Made by a program: the position numbers and the translations under genes. From NCBI GenBank assembly GCA_902771725.1, contig CACXXT010000007.1, positions 1 through 64,000 on the forward strand: a stretch of 64,000 nt of DNA, read 5' to 3'. A model generated the notes under the pieces. That model did not search any database. It saw nothing but the letters and a program-made list of their open reading frames with translations, and had not been told where the DNA came from. Positions 43,697-52,034 of the stretch are shown in pieces. Position 1 is the stretch's first letter, and each line of letters opens with the position of its first letter. Source of the DNA: an uncultured Bacteroidales bacterium (GTDB lineage Bacteria; Bacteroidota; Bacteroidia; Bacteroidales; Bacteroidaceae).

Positions 43697-46389
43697 TGGT
43701 CGAAGAGGTTAAATTGGCCGGTGAGGGGGTCTATGCTGCCTTCGCGTGCGGGCTCCGGTGAGGAGAGGTCCTCAGCATCGTCGGCGCCGTCCGGCGTGTC
43801 GGGATCCTCGGTGTCATCGTCCGTACCTTCTGAGCCATCTCCTGAATCCGGAGTGTCGGGCCAGCGCGTGGGCTCCAACTCTTCTACGGAATCCACGACC
43901 AGTGTGGTGATTCGCTTGCCGCGTGCCTTGAAGCTCTTCTGCCCAATGAACTGTTCGGCGTCGATTTCCATCGGGTCGCGGAAATCGTCGGGCGCTCCGT
44001 AGCGGACCAGGAGCCGTGCGTAGACGGTCTCCGTCAGCAGCAGCAGGCGGCTGGCGGGGTTGTCGCCGAGGAAGTTCTGGTGACGGGAGTTGGATTCGAG
44101 GGCAAAGCGCTTGAGGTAGGGGAAGCCCTGGTCGGCGTCGAAGAAGGCGGCAGTCCACACCTTCTGCGGGTCGAACTTCTCTATCCGGAGGATATTCTGC
44201 TCGTAGTGGTTGTTGAGGTCGAAGTTGGTGGTATAGAACTCGCCGTTGTCGAGGATGACGAGGATGACTTCGTCCGAGTGGAACTCGCCGAGGTATTGTC
44301 CGTGGTCGTCGTAGTTCAGTCGCTTGACATCGTGGTCGAACCACACCTTGCGTCCTCCCAGCGTGCTGCTTCCGTGGCTCTTCAGTCCGATGCGCTCCAC
44401 GTCGAGCTTCGTCAGCAGGTTGCCGATGGAGCCGCGCCCTTTAATGATGATCTGGCTGAAGTCCTTGTCGAAGAAGGCGCGCTTGAGTTTCGGGTTGGGC
44501 TTGAGGCTGACCTTGATGACCTCCGCCTCGCCGTTGGGGTTGGCGGTGAAGTAGGCCACGCGGCTGCCGGGCTTGCCCTGTGTGAGGTCGTACTCGCGGT
44601 CGCGGGTGACGCTGGTGACGTTGAAGCGCTTGATGAAATAGGCCCCGTCGCGGCCGTCGCGGTAGACGCAGTTGTAGATGGTGCGCGAGTCGCCCTTCTT
44701 GAAGATGGCCACATGGATGATCTGGCACTTGCGCTTCTCGGCCTTCGAGCGTTCGGTCTCGCCGACAAACACTTTCTCTCCCACGCGGATAATCTTATAG
44801 GTACCGTCCTTGTAGAAGATGATGACATCGTCGATATCCGAGCAGTTGCAGACGAACTCGTCCTTCTTCAGCGCTGTACCGAGGAAGCCCTCCTCGCGGT
44901 TGATGTACAGTTTCTGGTTGGCTTCCACCACCTTCGAGGCCTCGATGCTGTCGAAACTGCGGATTTCGGTCAGGCGCGGGTGCTCCTGCCCGTATTTCTC
45001 CTGGATGTAGCGGAACCAGTTGGCGGTGACCTCGATCATGTTGGCCAGGTCACGGTCGATGGAGGCAATCTCGTCCTTCATGCGGGCGATGGCCTCGTCG
45101 GCCTTGTCCTTGTTGAACTTGGCTATGCGCTGCATCTTGATTTCCAGCAGCCGGAGGATGTCGTCCTTCGTCACCTCGCGCACGAATTGCGGATAGAAAG
45201 GCGTCAGCCGCTCGTCGATGTATTCACAGAGTTCGTCCGTGGAGTTGGCGTTCTCGAAGGGCTTGCCCTTGTAGATGCGCTCCTCGATGAAGATGCGTTC
45301 CAGCGAAGCGAAGTGCAGCGCCTCCATCAGCTCGCCCTTCCGGATGAGCAGTTCCTTGCGCAGCAGTTCCTTCGTGTTGTCCACCGAGCGTCGCAGCACC
45401 TCGCTGACGGTGAGGAAGCACGGCTTGTTGTCGTCGATGACGCAGCAGTTGGGAGAGATGGAAATCTCGCATTTCGTGCAGGCGTACAGCGCGTCGATGG
45501 TCTTGTCGGGGCTGGCGCCGGGCTGCAGGTGGATCAGGATCTCCACGTCTGCGGCGGTCATGTCCTCCACCTTGCGCACTTTGATCTTCCCCTTCTCGGC
45601 GGCTTTCAGGATGCTGTCGATGAACTGGCTCGGGTTCTGCGGCGAGCCCGTCGTCAGTCCGTAGGGCAGCTGGGTGATAGCCAGTGTCTTGCTGTCTCGT
45701 TTCTCTATTTTAGCCCGCACGCGCACGCTGCCTCCGCGCTGTCCGTCGTTGTACTTCGCCACGTCGATGCTGCCGCCTGTGGGGAAGTCGGGGAAGAGCT
45801 GGAAGGGTTCGCCGTGGAGGTAGGCGATGGCAGCCTCGCACAGCTCGTTGAAGTTGTGGGGCAGGATCTTGGAGTTCAGCGTCGTGGCGATGCCCTCCGT
45901 GCCCTGTGCCAGCAGCAGCGGGAACTTCACCGGCAGGTAGATGGGTTCCTTGTTGCGCCCGTCGTAGCTGAGTTTCCACTCCGTGGTCTTCGGGTTGAAG
46001 CAGACGTCCAGCGCGAACTTCGAGAGTCGTGCCTCGATGTATCGGCCGGCTGCCGCGTCGTCACCCGTGAGGATGTTGCCCCAGTTGCCCTGGCAGTCGA
46101 TGAGCAGTCCTTTCTGTCCCAGCTGCACCAGCGCGTCCTTGATGCTGGCATCGCCGTGTGGGTGGAACTGCATGGTATGTCCGACGATGTTCGCCACCTT
46201 GTTATACCGGCCGTCGTCCATGCGCTTCATGGAGTGCAGGATGCGACGCTGCACGGGCTTGAAACCATCGCCGATATGAGGCACGGCACGGTCGAGGATG
46301 GTGTATGAGGCGTAGTCCAGGAACCACGTCTGATACATTTGTGCAAGATGGTGTGTGATGCTGTCCGGCATCATGGTTTTATCGTCCAT
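43693..46389 (-). CDS. parC: DNA topoisomerase IV subunit A
   Basis: This 898-residue ParC/GyrA-type protein cuts and rejoins DNA for decatenation. It contains GFKPVQRRILHSM, the quinolone-region segment FHPHGDASIKDALV and the active-site Tyr117 in AAGRYIEARLSK. The C-terminal half forms beta-pinwheel-like repeats. It ends with an acidic, Asp/Glu/Pro-rich linker of about 50 residues and the terminal peptide QFNLFDQ (892-898), resembling a sliding-clamp-binding motif. It has a promoter with -7 box at 46419-46426. Its stop overlaps the next gene by 4 bp. The parE partner is not in the window. Confidence 0.92.
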   Translation of the reverse strand: MDDKTMMPDSITHHLAQMYQTWFLDYASYTILDRAVPHIGDGFKPVQRRILHSMKRMDDGRYNKVANIVGHTMQFHPHGDASIKDALVQLGQKGLLIDCQGNWGNILTGDDAAAGRYIEARLSKFALDVCFNPKTTEWKLSYDGRNKEPIYLPVKFPLLLAQGTEGIATTLNSKILPHNFNELCEAAIAYLHGEPFQLFPDFPTGGSIDVAKYNDGQRGGSVRVRAKIEKRDSKTLAITQLPYGLTTGSPQNPSQFIDSILKAAEKGKIKVRKVEDMTAADVEILIHLQPGASPDKTIDALYACTKCEISISPNCCVIDDNKPCFLTVSEVLRRSVDNTKELLRKELLIRKGELMEALHFASLERIFIEERIYKGKPFENANSTDELCEYIDERLTPFYPQFVREVTKDDILRLLEIKMQRIAKFNKDKADEAIARMKDEIASIDRDLANMIEVTANWFRYIQEKYGQEHPRLTEIRSFDSIEASKVVEANQKLYINREEGFLGTALKKDEFVCNCSDIDDVIIFYKDGTYKIIRVGEKVFVGETERSKAEKRKCQIIHVAIFKKGDSRTIYNCVYRDGRDGAYFIKRFNVTSVTRDREYDLTQGKPGSRVAYFTANPNGEAEVIKVSLKPNPKLKRAFFDKDFSQIIIKGRGSIGNLLTKLDVERIGLKSHGSSTLGGRKVWFDHDVKRLNYDDHGQYLGEFHSDEVILVILDNGEFYTTNFDLNNHYEQNILRIEKFDPQKVWTAAFFDADQGFPYLKRFALESNSRHQNFLGDNPASRLLLLTETVYARLLVRYGAPDDFRDPMEIDAEQFIGQKSFKARGKRITTLVVDSVEELEPTRWPDTPDSGDGSEGTDDDTEDPDTPDGADDAEDLSSPEPAREGSIDPLTGQFNLFDQ

Positions 46390-46418
46390 ATATAAGCTTA
46401 TAATGATGATTTTGCGCG

Positions 46419-46426
46419 CAAAGATA
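46419..46426 (-). promoter_or_regulatory. -7 box of the parC promoter
   Basis: TATCTTTG on the minus strand is followed by CGCGCAAAAT, again forming a TTTGCGCGCAAA dyad. It lies about 30 nt before the parC ATG. Confidence 0.8.
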
Positions 46427-46446
46427 GTGATTTTTTGCCACCGATA

Positions 46447-46520
46447 ACGCGGATTACGCAGTTTTTTATTCTATTTTTGGGGTTTTCCATAAGAAAAACC
46501 ATGGAATCAGCGTAATCCGT
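46447..46520. repeat. Degenerate inverted-repeat element between parC and glyS
   Basis: CGGATTACGC at 46450-46459 is mirrored by GCGTAATCCG at 46510-46519. It shares its core with the 108-bp element at 15719-15826. A small GGTTTT/AAAACC-type stem lies inside. It separates the divergent parC and glyS promoters. Confidence 0.7.
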
Positions 46521-46533
46521 GCCAAATTTTCCG

Positions 46534-46616
46534 TAACTTTGCGCCCGCAAATTCAATATACATTAAACTTTAAACCCTAAACTTTAAAATCCGCGGCATT
46601 GCCGCGTCAAACGAAC
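46534..46616 (+). promoter_or_regulatory. glyS promoter -7 box and repetitive leader
   Basis: TAACTTTG at 46534-46541 is followed by CGCCCGCAAAT. The leader then carries the short repeats TTAAACTTTAAACCC and CTAAACTTTAAAATCC, and a hairpin CGCGGC/GCCGCG (46592-46606) shortly before the ATG at 46617. Confidence 0.75.
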
Positions 46617-48161
46617 ATGGCACAGCAAGAAGACGTTTTCAAGAAAATCGTTTCCCACTGCAAGGAGTACGGATTCGTGTTCCCCTCAAGCGATATCTAC
46701 GATGGCCTCGGCGCCGTCTACGACTACGGACAGAACGGCGTAGAACTCAAGAATAACATCAAGCAGTACTGGTGGCAGTCCATGGTGCTCCTGCATCAGA
46801 ACATTGTCGGTATCGACGCAGCCATCTTCATGCACCCCACCACCTGGAAGGCCAGCGGCCACGTCGACGCCTTCAACGATCCCCTCATCGATAACCGCGA
46901 CTCCAAGAAGCGCTATCGCGCCGACGTCCTCATCGAGGACCAGATGGCGAAGTACGACGAGAAGATCGACAAGGAAATCGCCAAGGCCCGCAAGCGCTTC
47001 GGCGACGCCTTCGACGAGGCTCAGTTCCGCGCCACCAACGGCCGCGTGCTCGAACTTCAGCAGAAGCGCGACGCCCTGCACGAGCGCTTCCAGAAGGCCA
47101 TGAACGCCAATGACCTCGATGAACTCAAGCAGATCATCATCGACGAGGAAATCGTATGCCCCATCAGCGGTACACGCAACTGGACCGACGTGCGACAGTT
47201 CAACCTGATGTTCAAGACCGAGGTAGGCAGCACCGCCGAGGGCACCAGCACCATTTACCTCCGTCCCGAGACCGCCCAGGGTATCTTCGTCAACTACCTC
47301 AATGTTCAGAAGACCGGACGCATGAAGCTCCCTTTCGGTATCGCCCAGATTGGTAAGGCTTTCCGCAACGAGATCGTCGCCCGCCAGTTCATCTTCCGCA
47401 TGCGCGAGTTCGAGCAGATGGAGATGCAGTTCTTCGTCAAGCCCGGCACTGAGCTCGAGTGGTTCTCCAAGTGGAAGCAGACGCGCATGGCCTGGCACCA
47501 GGCCCTGGGCTTCGGCGCTGAGAACTACCGTTTCCACGACCACGACAAACTGGCTCACTACGCCAACGCTGCCACCGACATCGAGTTCCACATGCCCTTC
47601 GGCTTCAAGGAGGTGGAAGGTATCCACTCCCGCACCAACTTCGACCTCAGCCAGCACGCCAAGTACAGCGGCAAGAAGATTGAGTACTTCGACCCCGAGA
47701 CCAACGAGAGCTACACGCCGTTCGTCATCGAGACATCCATCGGTGTGGACCGTATGTTCCTCAGCGTCATGTGCCACAGCTACTGCGAGGAGCAGCTGGA
47801 GAACGGCGAGACCCGCGTCGTGCTGCGTCTGCCTGCCGCCCTGGCTCCCGTCAAACTCGCCGTGCTCCCGCTGGTGAAGAAGGACGGACTGCCCGAGATT
47901 GCTCAGGAGATTGTCAACGACCTCCGTTTCCACTTCAACTGCAAGTACGACGAGAAGGACACCATCGGCAAGCGCTATCGCCGCATGGACGCCATCGGTT
48001 GCCCCTACTGCGTCACCATCGACCACGACACGCTCAATGACCACTGCGTCACCCTGCGCGACCGCGACACCATGGAGCAGCACCGCGTGCCCATCGCAGA
48101 TCTCCAGTCCATCATCGAGGACAAGGTCAGCATCACCAGCCTGCTGAAGAAACTGTTGTAA
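46617..48161 (+). CDS. glyS: Glycyl-tRNA synthetase
   Basis: This 514-residue class II synthetase of the single-chain (alpha2) type charges tRNA-Gly. It starts MAQQEDVFKKIVSHCKEYGF, with FVFPSSDIYDGLGAVYDYG following directly. The motif 2 region FRNEIVARQFIFRMREFEQM and motif 3 GVDRMFLSVM are clear. The anticodon-binding domain occupies the last 110 residues (RMDAIGCPYCVTIDHDT). The start at 46617 is preferred over 46599, which would add six residues from the leader. The FKBP-type lipoprotein gene follows after 12 bp, a pair common in Bacteroidales. Confidence 0.94.
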   Translation: MAQQEDVFKKIVSHCKEYGFVFPSSDIYDGLGAVYDYGQNGVELKNNIKQYWWQSMVLLHQNIVGIDAAIFMHPTTWKASGHVDAFNDPLIDNRDSKKRYRADVLIEDQMAKYDEKIDKEIAKARKRFGDAFDEAQFRATNGRVLELQQKRDALHERFQKAMNANDLDELKQIIIDEEIVCPISGTRNWTDVRQFNLMFKTEVGSTAEGTSTIYLRPETAQGIFVNYLNVQKTGRMKLPFGIAQIGKAFRNEIVARQFIFRMREFEQMEMQFFVKPGTELEWFSKWKQTRMAWHQALGFGAENYRFHDHDKLAHYANAATDIEFHMPFGFKEVEGIHSRTNFDLSQHAKYSGKKIEYFDPETNESYTPFVIETSIGVDRMFLSVMCHSYCEEQLENGETRVVLRLPAALAPVKLAVLPLVKKDGLPEIAQEIVNDLRFHFNCKYDEKDTIGKRYRRMDAIGCPYCVTIDHDTLNDHCVTLRDRDTMEQHRVPIADLQSIIEDKVSITSLLKKLL

Positions 48162-48173
48162 AAAGACCCGCCC

Positions 48174-48851
48174 ATGACTTCAACTAAAATCTTGCGCCGG
48201 CTGTTCCCTCTTCTGATGGGAGGTGCGTGGGTCTTTGCCTCGCTTCTCTCCTCATGTAGTAAGGACACCGCCGAGTACAATCCCTACTACGACTGGGAGT
48301 CGCGCAATGCCGCCTGGTACCTGCAGGTCGCGGACTCTGCCCGCACCGCCATTGCCCAGGCTCGCCGCCAGTATGGCGACGCCTGGGAACAGCACTGCAA
48401 CTGGCGCATGATCAAGTCCCTGCAACTGAGCCAGACTGCGCAGAGCGGCAACACTGAAGACAGCATTTGCGTGCGCATCATCCATCGTGGCACGGGGGAC
48501 TCCTGTCCTACCTATTCCGACAGCGTGCGCGTCAGTTTCCGCGGCTGGCTCATGCCTACGCCCAACGAGTTCGGAGCCATGCAGGAGACCACCTTCACCC
48601 AGACCTACTACGGCGAATATGACCCCGCCACGGCAGCACCCCAGCTGGCTGCCGTCGGTGGCTTCAAGGACGGTTTCTCCACCGCGCTGCAGTATATGGT
48701 TGTGGGCGACGACTGGATGGTCTACATCCCCCAGCAGCTTTTCTATGGCAGCCTGAATCAGGACGCCATCCCTGCCTATAGCGCCGTCCGCTTCCGCATC
48801 CAGCTCGTTGCCATATATCCCTCCGGAACGAAAGTTCCAGAGTGGAAGTAA
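48174..48851 (+). CDS. FKBP-type peptidyl-prolyl isomerase lipoprotein
   Basis: This 225-residue lipoprotein has lipobox LLSSC (Cys28). A helical N-terminal half is followed by an FKBP-like domain at about 95-220 (SDSVRVSFRGWLM, VGGFKDGFSTALQYMVVGDDW, VYIPQQLFYG, YSAVRFRIQLVAI). It probably helps fold envelope proteins in the periplasm. Some active-site aromatic residues of FKBPs are replaced, so isomerase activity is not certain. It is cotranscribed with glyS (12 bp gap) and followed by a hairpin-rich region. Confidence 0.85.
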   Translation: MTSTKILRRLFPLLMGGAWVFASLLSSCSKDTAEYNPYYDWESRNAAWYLQVADSARTAIAQARRQYGDAWEQHCNWRMIKSLQLSQTAQSGNTEDSICVRIIHRGTGDSCPTYSDSVRVSFRGWLMPTPNEFGAMQETTFTQTYYGEYDPATAAPQLAAVGGFKDGFSTALQYMVVGDDWMVYIPQQLFYGSLNQDAIPAYSAVRFRIQLVAIYPSGTKVPEWK

Positions 48852-48878
48852 ACGACTCCGCACAAGTTCGGCCAAAAG

Positions 48879-48969
48879 AACGGAGCATACCATCCGAGTG
48901 GGTGGATATGCTCCGTTTTCCTTATTTGCTGAAAACGGGCGATATCCACCCACCCAAATCGGGGATATC
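48879..48969. terminator. Nested, partly exclusive hairpins after the FKBP gene
   Basis: Stem A pairs 48879-48889 (AACGGAGCATA) with 48907-48917, followed by T-rich sequence, and works as a terminator for the glyS-FKBP transcript. Stem B pairs 48898-48909 (GTGGGTGGATAT) with 48942-48953 and conflicts with A. A third stem pairs GATATCC (48941-48947) with GGATATC (48963-48969). Confidence 0.65.
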
Positions 48970-49037
48970 CGTTCATCAATTCCGCTCTATACTGTTCACT
49001 CTTCTTCCGATTTTAGCCTTTCTCGGGCATCAAATTT

Positions 49038-49130
49038 ATCACTTTGGTCGAAATAGTTTACCTAGTTTCCGGTGGATTTCCAAATTTGCCGTAAACTAGG
49101 TAAACTTTTTCGACCAAAGTGATATTTTTT
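49038..49130. repeat. Long inverted repeat, 31-bp arms with one mismatch, followed by a T-run
   Basis: The arm 49038-49068 is mirrored by 49093-49123 with one mismatch and a 24-nt loop. On the plus strand ATTTTTT follows (49124-49130). It could be a second terminator or a palindromic miniature element. No gene is seen in it. Confidence 0.85.
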
Positions 49131-49176
49131 ATGCTCGGATGATGGGGCAGTCATGAGGTGGAAAGGGTGGGGGGCG

Positions 49177-49305
49177 ATGCAGCAAGGTGTATGGAGGAAT
49201 GCAGCAGGGTGTATGGAGGGATGCAGCAAGGTGTATGGAGGGATGCAGCAAGGTGTGTGGAAGGATGCAGCAAGGTGTGTGGAAGGATGCAGCAAGGTGT
49301 GTGGG
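49177..49305. repeat. 22-bp tandem repeat, about 5.8 copies
   Basis: Units start at 49177, 49199, 49221, 49243, 49265 and 49287 (partial), each beginning ATGCAGCARGGTGT. They vary at a few positions. The unit length is not a multiple of three, and the short frames across it are not genes. It lies in the non-coding stretch before cluster 2. A 15-bp imperfect direct repeat (GCCTGAGGGAAATTT type) follows at 49376-49390 and 49400-49414. Confidence 0.9.
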
Positions 49306-49411
49306 GGCGTCTCTCTGGTGAGCTGACGAAAAGAGGGGAGGCGCTGAAGGTGTGACCTCCGCATCCTCCCCTCCAGCCTGAGGGAAATTTGGCTTTATAG
49401 CTTGAGGGAAA

Positions 49412-51970
49412 TTAGTCTAAGATTGCACTGGTGCTCGGCGTCGAAGTCCATTTGACATCCTTATCATTGTACCCGTAATTTTTGAGGTATTCTGGACCGA
49501 CGGACGGAAAATCTATGCGACTGCCTTTTGTAGTGATGGCGTAGGGCTTAAATGATACGTATAAATCGGAGGTGCTCTTTGTGATAAACCTGAGAACTAT
49601 TGTTTTCAGACCATCTTTCTTGGTGATATCCACGAAGTCCTCCCCGTCATAGATATTTTTGGCTTTGACATCCTTGGTGTATACGACATCTTTCCCCTCA
49701 TGTTCAGATAGCTTAACATTTATTCCCCATTCTTTGTACATACTCAGATTCTTTATGTCGTAGGTGACACCGAATTCGTAATACATCCAGTTCTTTTCTT
49801 CGCCTTTTTTAAGGTCATACGTTTCTCTGAAAAACGCTCTTGTTTCTTCTGCTTCTTCCTCAGAACTCAATTCACTGGTAATATAGCTAAGATATGCATT
49901 TGCCCGCAATCCATACTTTTGTTTGAATTTCTTAAAGGTGAAGGATGCTCCGGTGCTGCCAAAAGTCTTTGCTGCATCCCTGAATTCATATGTTATGTTG
50001 GTATTGAAGTCATAAATACACGGTACGCAGATGTACTTGGCAGCCTGTCCTAACAAGTCATCATCCGTGAAGTTGAACTCATATTTTTGAAAACGTTCCA
50101 GTTCTATATCTTCCAATTCATTGACTTTGAAGTCTTTGTAAATAGATTTATAATTACCGTGATAGACCCTGAGGCGGGGAATCAAAGTATGTGAAAATTT
50201 CATGAGAGGATGTATTGGATCCCAGATATACTTGAAGCGATAATCCATATGGAAACTCCGTTTATCATCTATTGTTTCAACGGTGTTATGCACATTATTC
50301 ATATCAACGAGTGGAGAAAAAGGTACGTTTAGTAGAAGATAATAGGGATGCCAAAATACGAACTTTGCTTCAAAGAGGTTTTTCCCGAGAGGAGAGAAGT
50401 AGGCGGTTGCTGCCAATTCGCCTGATAGATAGGCTTCAAATCCATCCGCGGCATTCGGGATTTGAATCGTTTTGGACTGTTCGTATTGCCAGAAATTATA
50501 TTTCAGCTTGGCACCGAGTGCCGCTTTAAAACCTACATCGCACCCCAGTCCTAGTTTTGTTCCAAGCTCCACGCCCACAGCGGCTCTAATCCATACTTCA
50601 CCAAGAAAGTCACCGGCAATATCTATCTCATCTAAAGTGGTGTACCCTTTCTTCTTTGTGGCTTTTTTTTCGGCATCAGGATCATTCCGGTCGGGAATGG
50701 ACGTTTCTTTGCCTTTGTCGTAAATGTATGTTGTTTCTATCACGGGGTCGTGACTTGTGAACTTAACATGTCCTGTAAGGCCACCTTCGTAGTCGATACC
50801 ACCTTCGAATTTGATGACTAGGAAGAAACCGGTAGTGCCTATCGGAACATGGATGTTGACGAAAGAAAGTGGGTTTTTCTGTCTTTTCTCTTTATCTGGC
50901 AGGGATTTTATCTTTTCCTTCAGCGATTTCATCATGTTCTTCAAGTCTTCAAGTTCCCTTACCGTCATGTTCTTGGGACTCGGCTTTTTTTCGGGATCCC
51001 TTTCTTTCGCCATGCGGACATATAAGTTGAATGTTGTGGTACTGGAACTTGTCGTAACTTGCTTCCTGTAGTCGTCTTTTTTATTTTCATAGTACCAAAC
51101 ATGCTCTGTGTCCGTCTTATTAAAATCTCCACCTAGACTGAGATAGAAGCCCTTGCCAAAGCTAAACTTGAGATTAAGGTTGTCCAGATTGATATCGATT
51201 TTCTTCTTCTTTTCGTCTTCAGTCTGTTTGGGGTCGTCGTCAGCACGTGTTGCTCCAGCGCTGACGATTCCAGCTTCCCGCAGTTTTTTCAGTGCCGGCG
51301 TCTCCCTCCATCGTATTGGGGAATGTATACCTGCACGTGTCATGGCCTGTTCGCCATAGTGCTCCTCTAAGAGGGAGAGGTCTTCTATGATTAGGTCGTT
51401 GGGGTCGATGCCGAGGCTGTCCAAGGTGAGGCTGTCGTAAACGGCCACGCCGGGAATTTCATAGTCTCCGTCGAATTGGAAGACAAGATCCTCATAGACC
51501 TCCTCGCGGGTGGCGGGTTCGCATTCCACTCGATACATACCCCCGATGTTCTTCACATCGGTCACACGGTGGTTCAGGCCGAAAGGCAGGGTGGGCGTAC
51601 ACATTGCGGATACCAGATTGCCCGTCTGAGGCAGCCAGTCCTTGGGCGTATTGTCCATGAAATAGACGATGGTATTGTCGCCCTCGTACTCATACCGGAT
51701 GATGTACTTCTGCACGTTCTCTGTGATGGAACGCACGCCTTCCTTGTACTGGTAGGTCATGGTGCCGTACTCGAAATCTACGGTTTCTGGCTCGTCGAAT
51801 CCTTTCTCCTCCTCGGGAACGGCCCACTCTTCCATGGAGAGGGTGCAGGAGCCCAATCCAAAAATAATAAATATAAGATATGAAATATAAAATATAGGGC
51901 GACGCAATTGGTGCTTACGAGCATCCTGTGACCTCGTATTCTGCTTGCTATGTTGTAACTTTGTATTCAT
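49412..51970 (-). CDS. Large envelope lipoprotein, last gene of the second TANFOR-type cluster
   Basis: This 852-residue lipoprotein has lipobox FGLGSC (Cys42) after a long, basic N-region. It is paralogous to the 778-aa protein at 335-2671 over the first part (VSAMCTPTLPFGLNHRVTDV). The middle is charged and beta-rich, for example GFFLVIKFEGGIDYEGGLTG and YLSGELAATAYFSPLGKNL. Base composition changes within the gene: the first quarter is as G/C-rich as the neighbours, while the part below about 51300 is distinctly A/T-richer, hinting at a mosaic. An A/T-rich repetitive leader precedes the start. Function unknown. Confidence 0.8.
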   Translation of the reverse strand: MNTKLQHSKQNTRSQDARKHQLRRPIFYISYLIFIIFGLGSCTLSMEEWAVPEEEKGFDEPETVDFEYGTMTYQYKEGVRSITENVQKYIIRYEYEGDNTIVYFMDNTPKDWLPQTGNLVSAMCTPTLPFGLNHRVTDVKNIGGMYRVECEPATREEVYEDLVFQFDGDYEIPGVAVYDSLTLDSLGIDPNDLIIEDLSLLEEHYGEQAMTRAGIHSPIRWRETPALKKLREAGIVSAGATRADDDPKQTEDEKKKKIDINLDNLNLKFSFGKGFYLSLGGDFNKTDTEHVWYYENKKDDYRKQVTTSSSTTTFNLYVRMAKERDPEKKPSPKNMTVRELEDLKNMMKSLKEKIKSLPDKEKRQKNPLSFVNIHVPIGTTGFFLVIKFEGGIDYEGGLTGHVKFTSHDPVIETTYIYDKGKETSIPDRNDPDAEKKATKKKGYTTLDEIDIAGDFLGEVWIRAAVGVELGTKLGLGCDVGFKAALGAKLKYNFWQYEQSKTIQIPNAADGFEAYLSGELAATAYFSPLGKNLFEAKFVFWHPYYLLLNVPFSPLVDMNNVHNTVETIDDKRSFHMDYRFKYIWDPIHPLMKFSHTLIPRLRVYHGNYKSIYKDFKVNELEDIELERFQKYEFNFTDDDLLGQAAKYICVPCIYDFNTNITYEFRDAAKTFGSTGASFTFKKFKQKYGLRANAYLSYITSELSSEEEAEETRAFFRETYDLKKGEEKNWMYYEFGVTYDIKNLSMYKEWGINVKLSEHEGKDVVYTKDVKAKNIYDGEDFVDITKKDGLKTIVLRFITKSTSDLYVSFKPYAITTKGSRIDFPSVGPEYLKNYGYNDKDVKWTSTPSTSAILD

Positions 51971-52034
51971 AATCTTAGATTTTATATTTCGTATTTTATA
52001 TTTTATATTTTATATTTGATATTTATATCCGTCT
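51971..52034 (-). repeat. A/T-rich repetitive leader before the large lipoprotein gene
   Basis: On the mRNA strand the spacer is made of AAATATAAAAT-type units of about 9-10 bp, running up to the ATG at 51970. G is rare. Confidence 0.75.

Noticed and set aside
44080..46308. Long open frame on the plus strand opposite parC (742 codons), and similar long antisense frames opposite the giant gene (8271-10169), the barrel gene (14134-15666), pepP (22133-23551) and glyS (46686-48083)
   Set aside because: High GC leaves few stops on the opposite strand. The translated sequences are Val/Gly/Asp/Leu-rich with no recognisable motif, and the sense genes are well supported.
49177..49305. Possible CRISPR array
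   Set aside because: The units are directly adjacent with no unique spacers, and no cas genes are present.
49062..49364. Frames on both strands across the 22-bp tandem repeat
   Set aside because: They consist only of translated repeat; the 22-bp unit shifts frame with each copy, and no start context or homology is seen.
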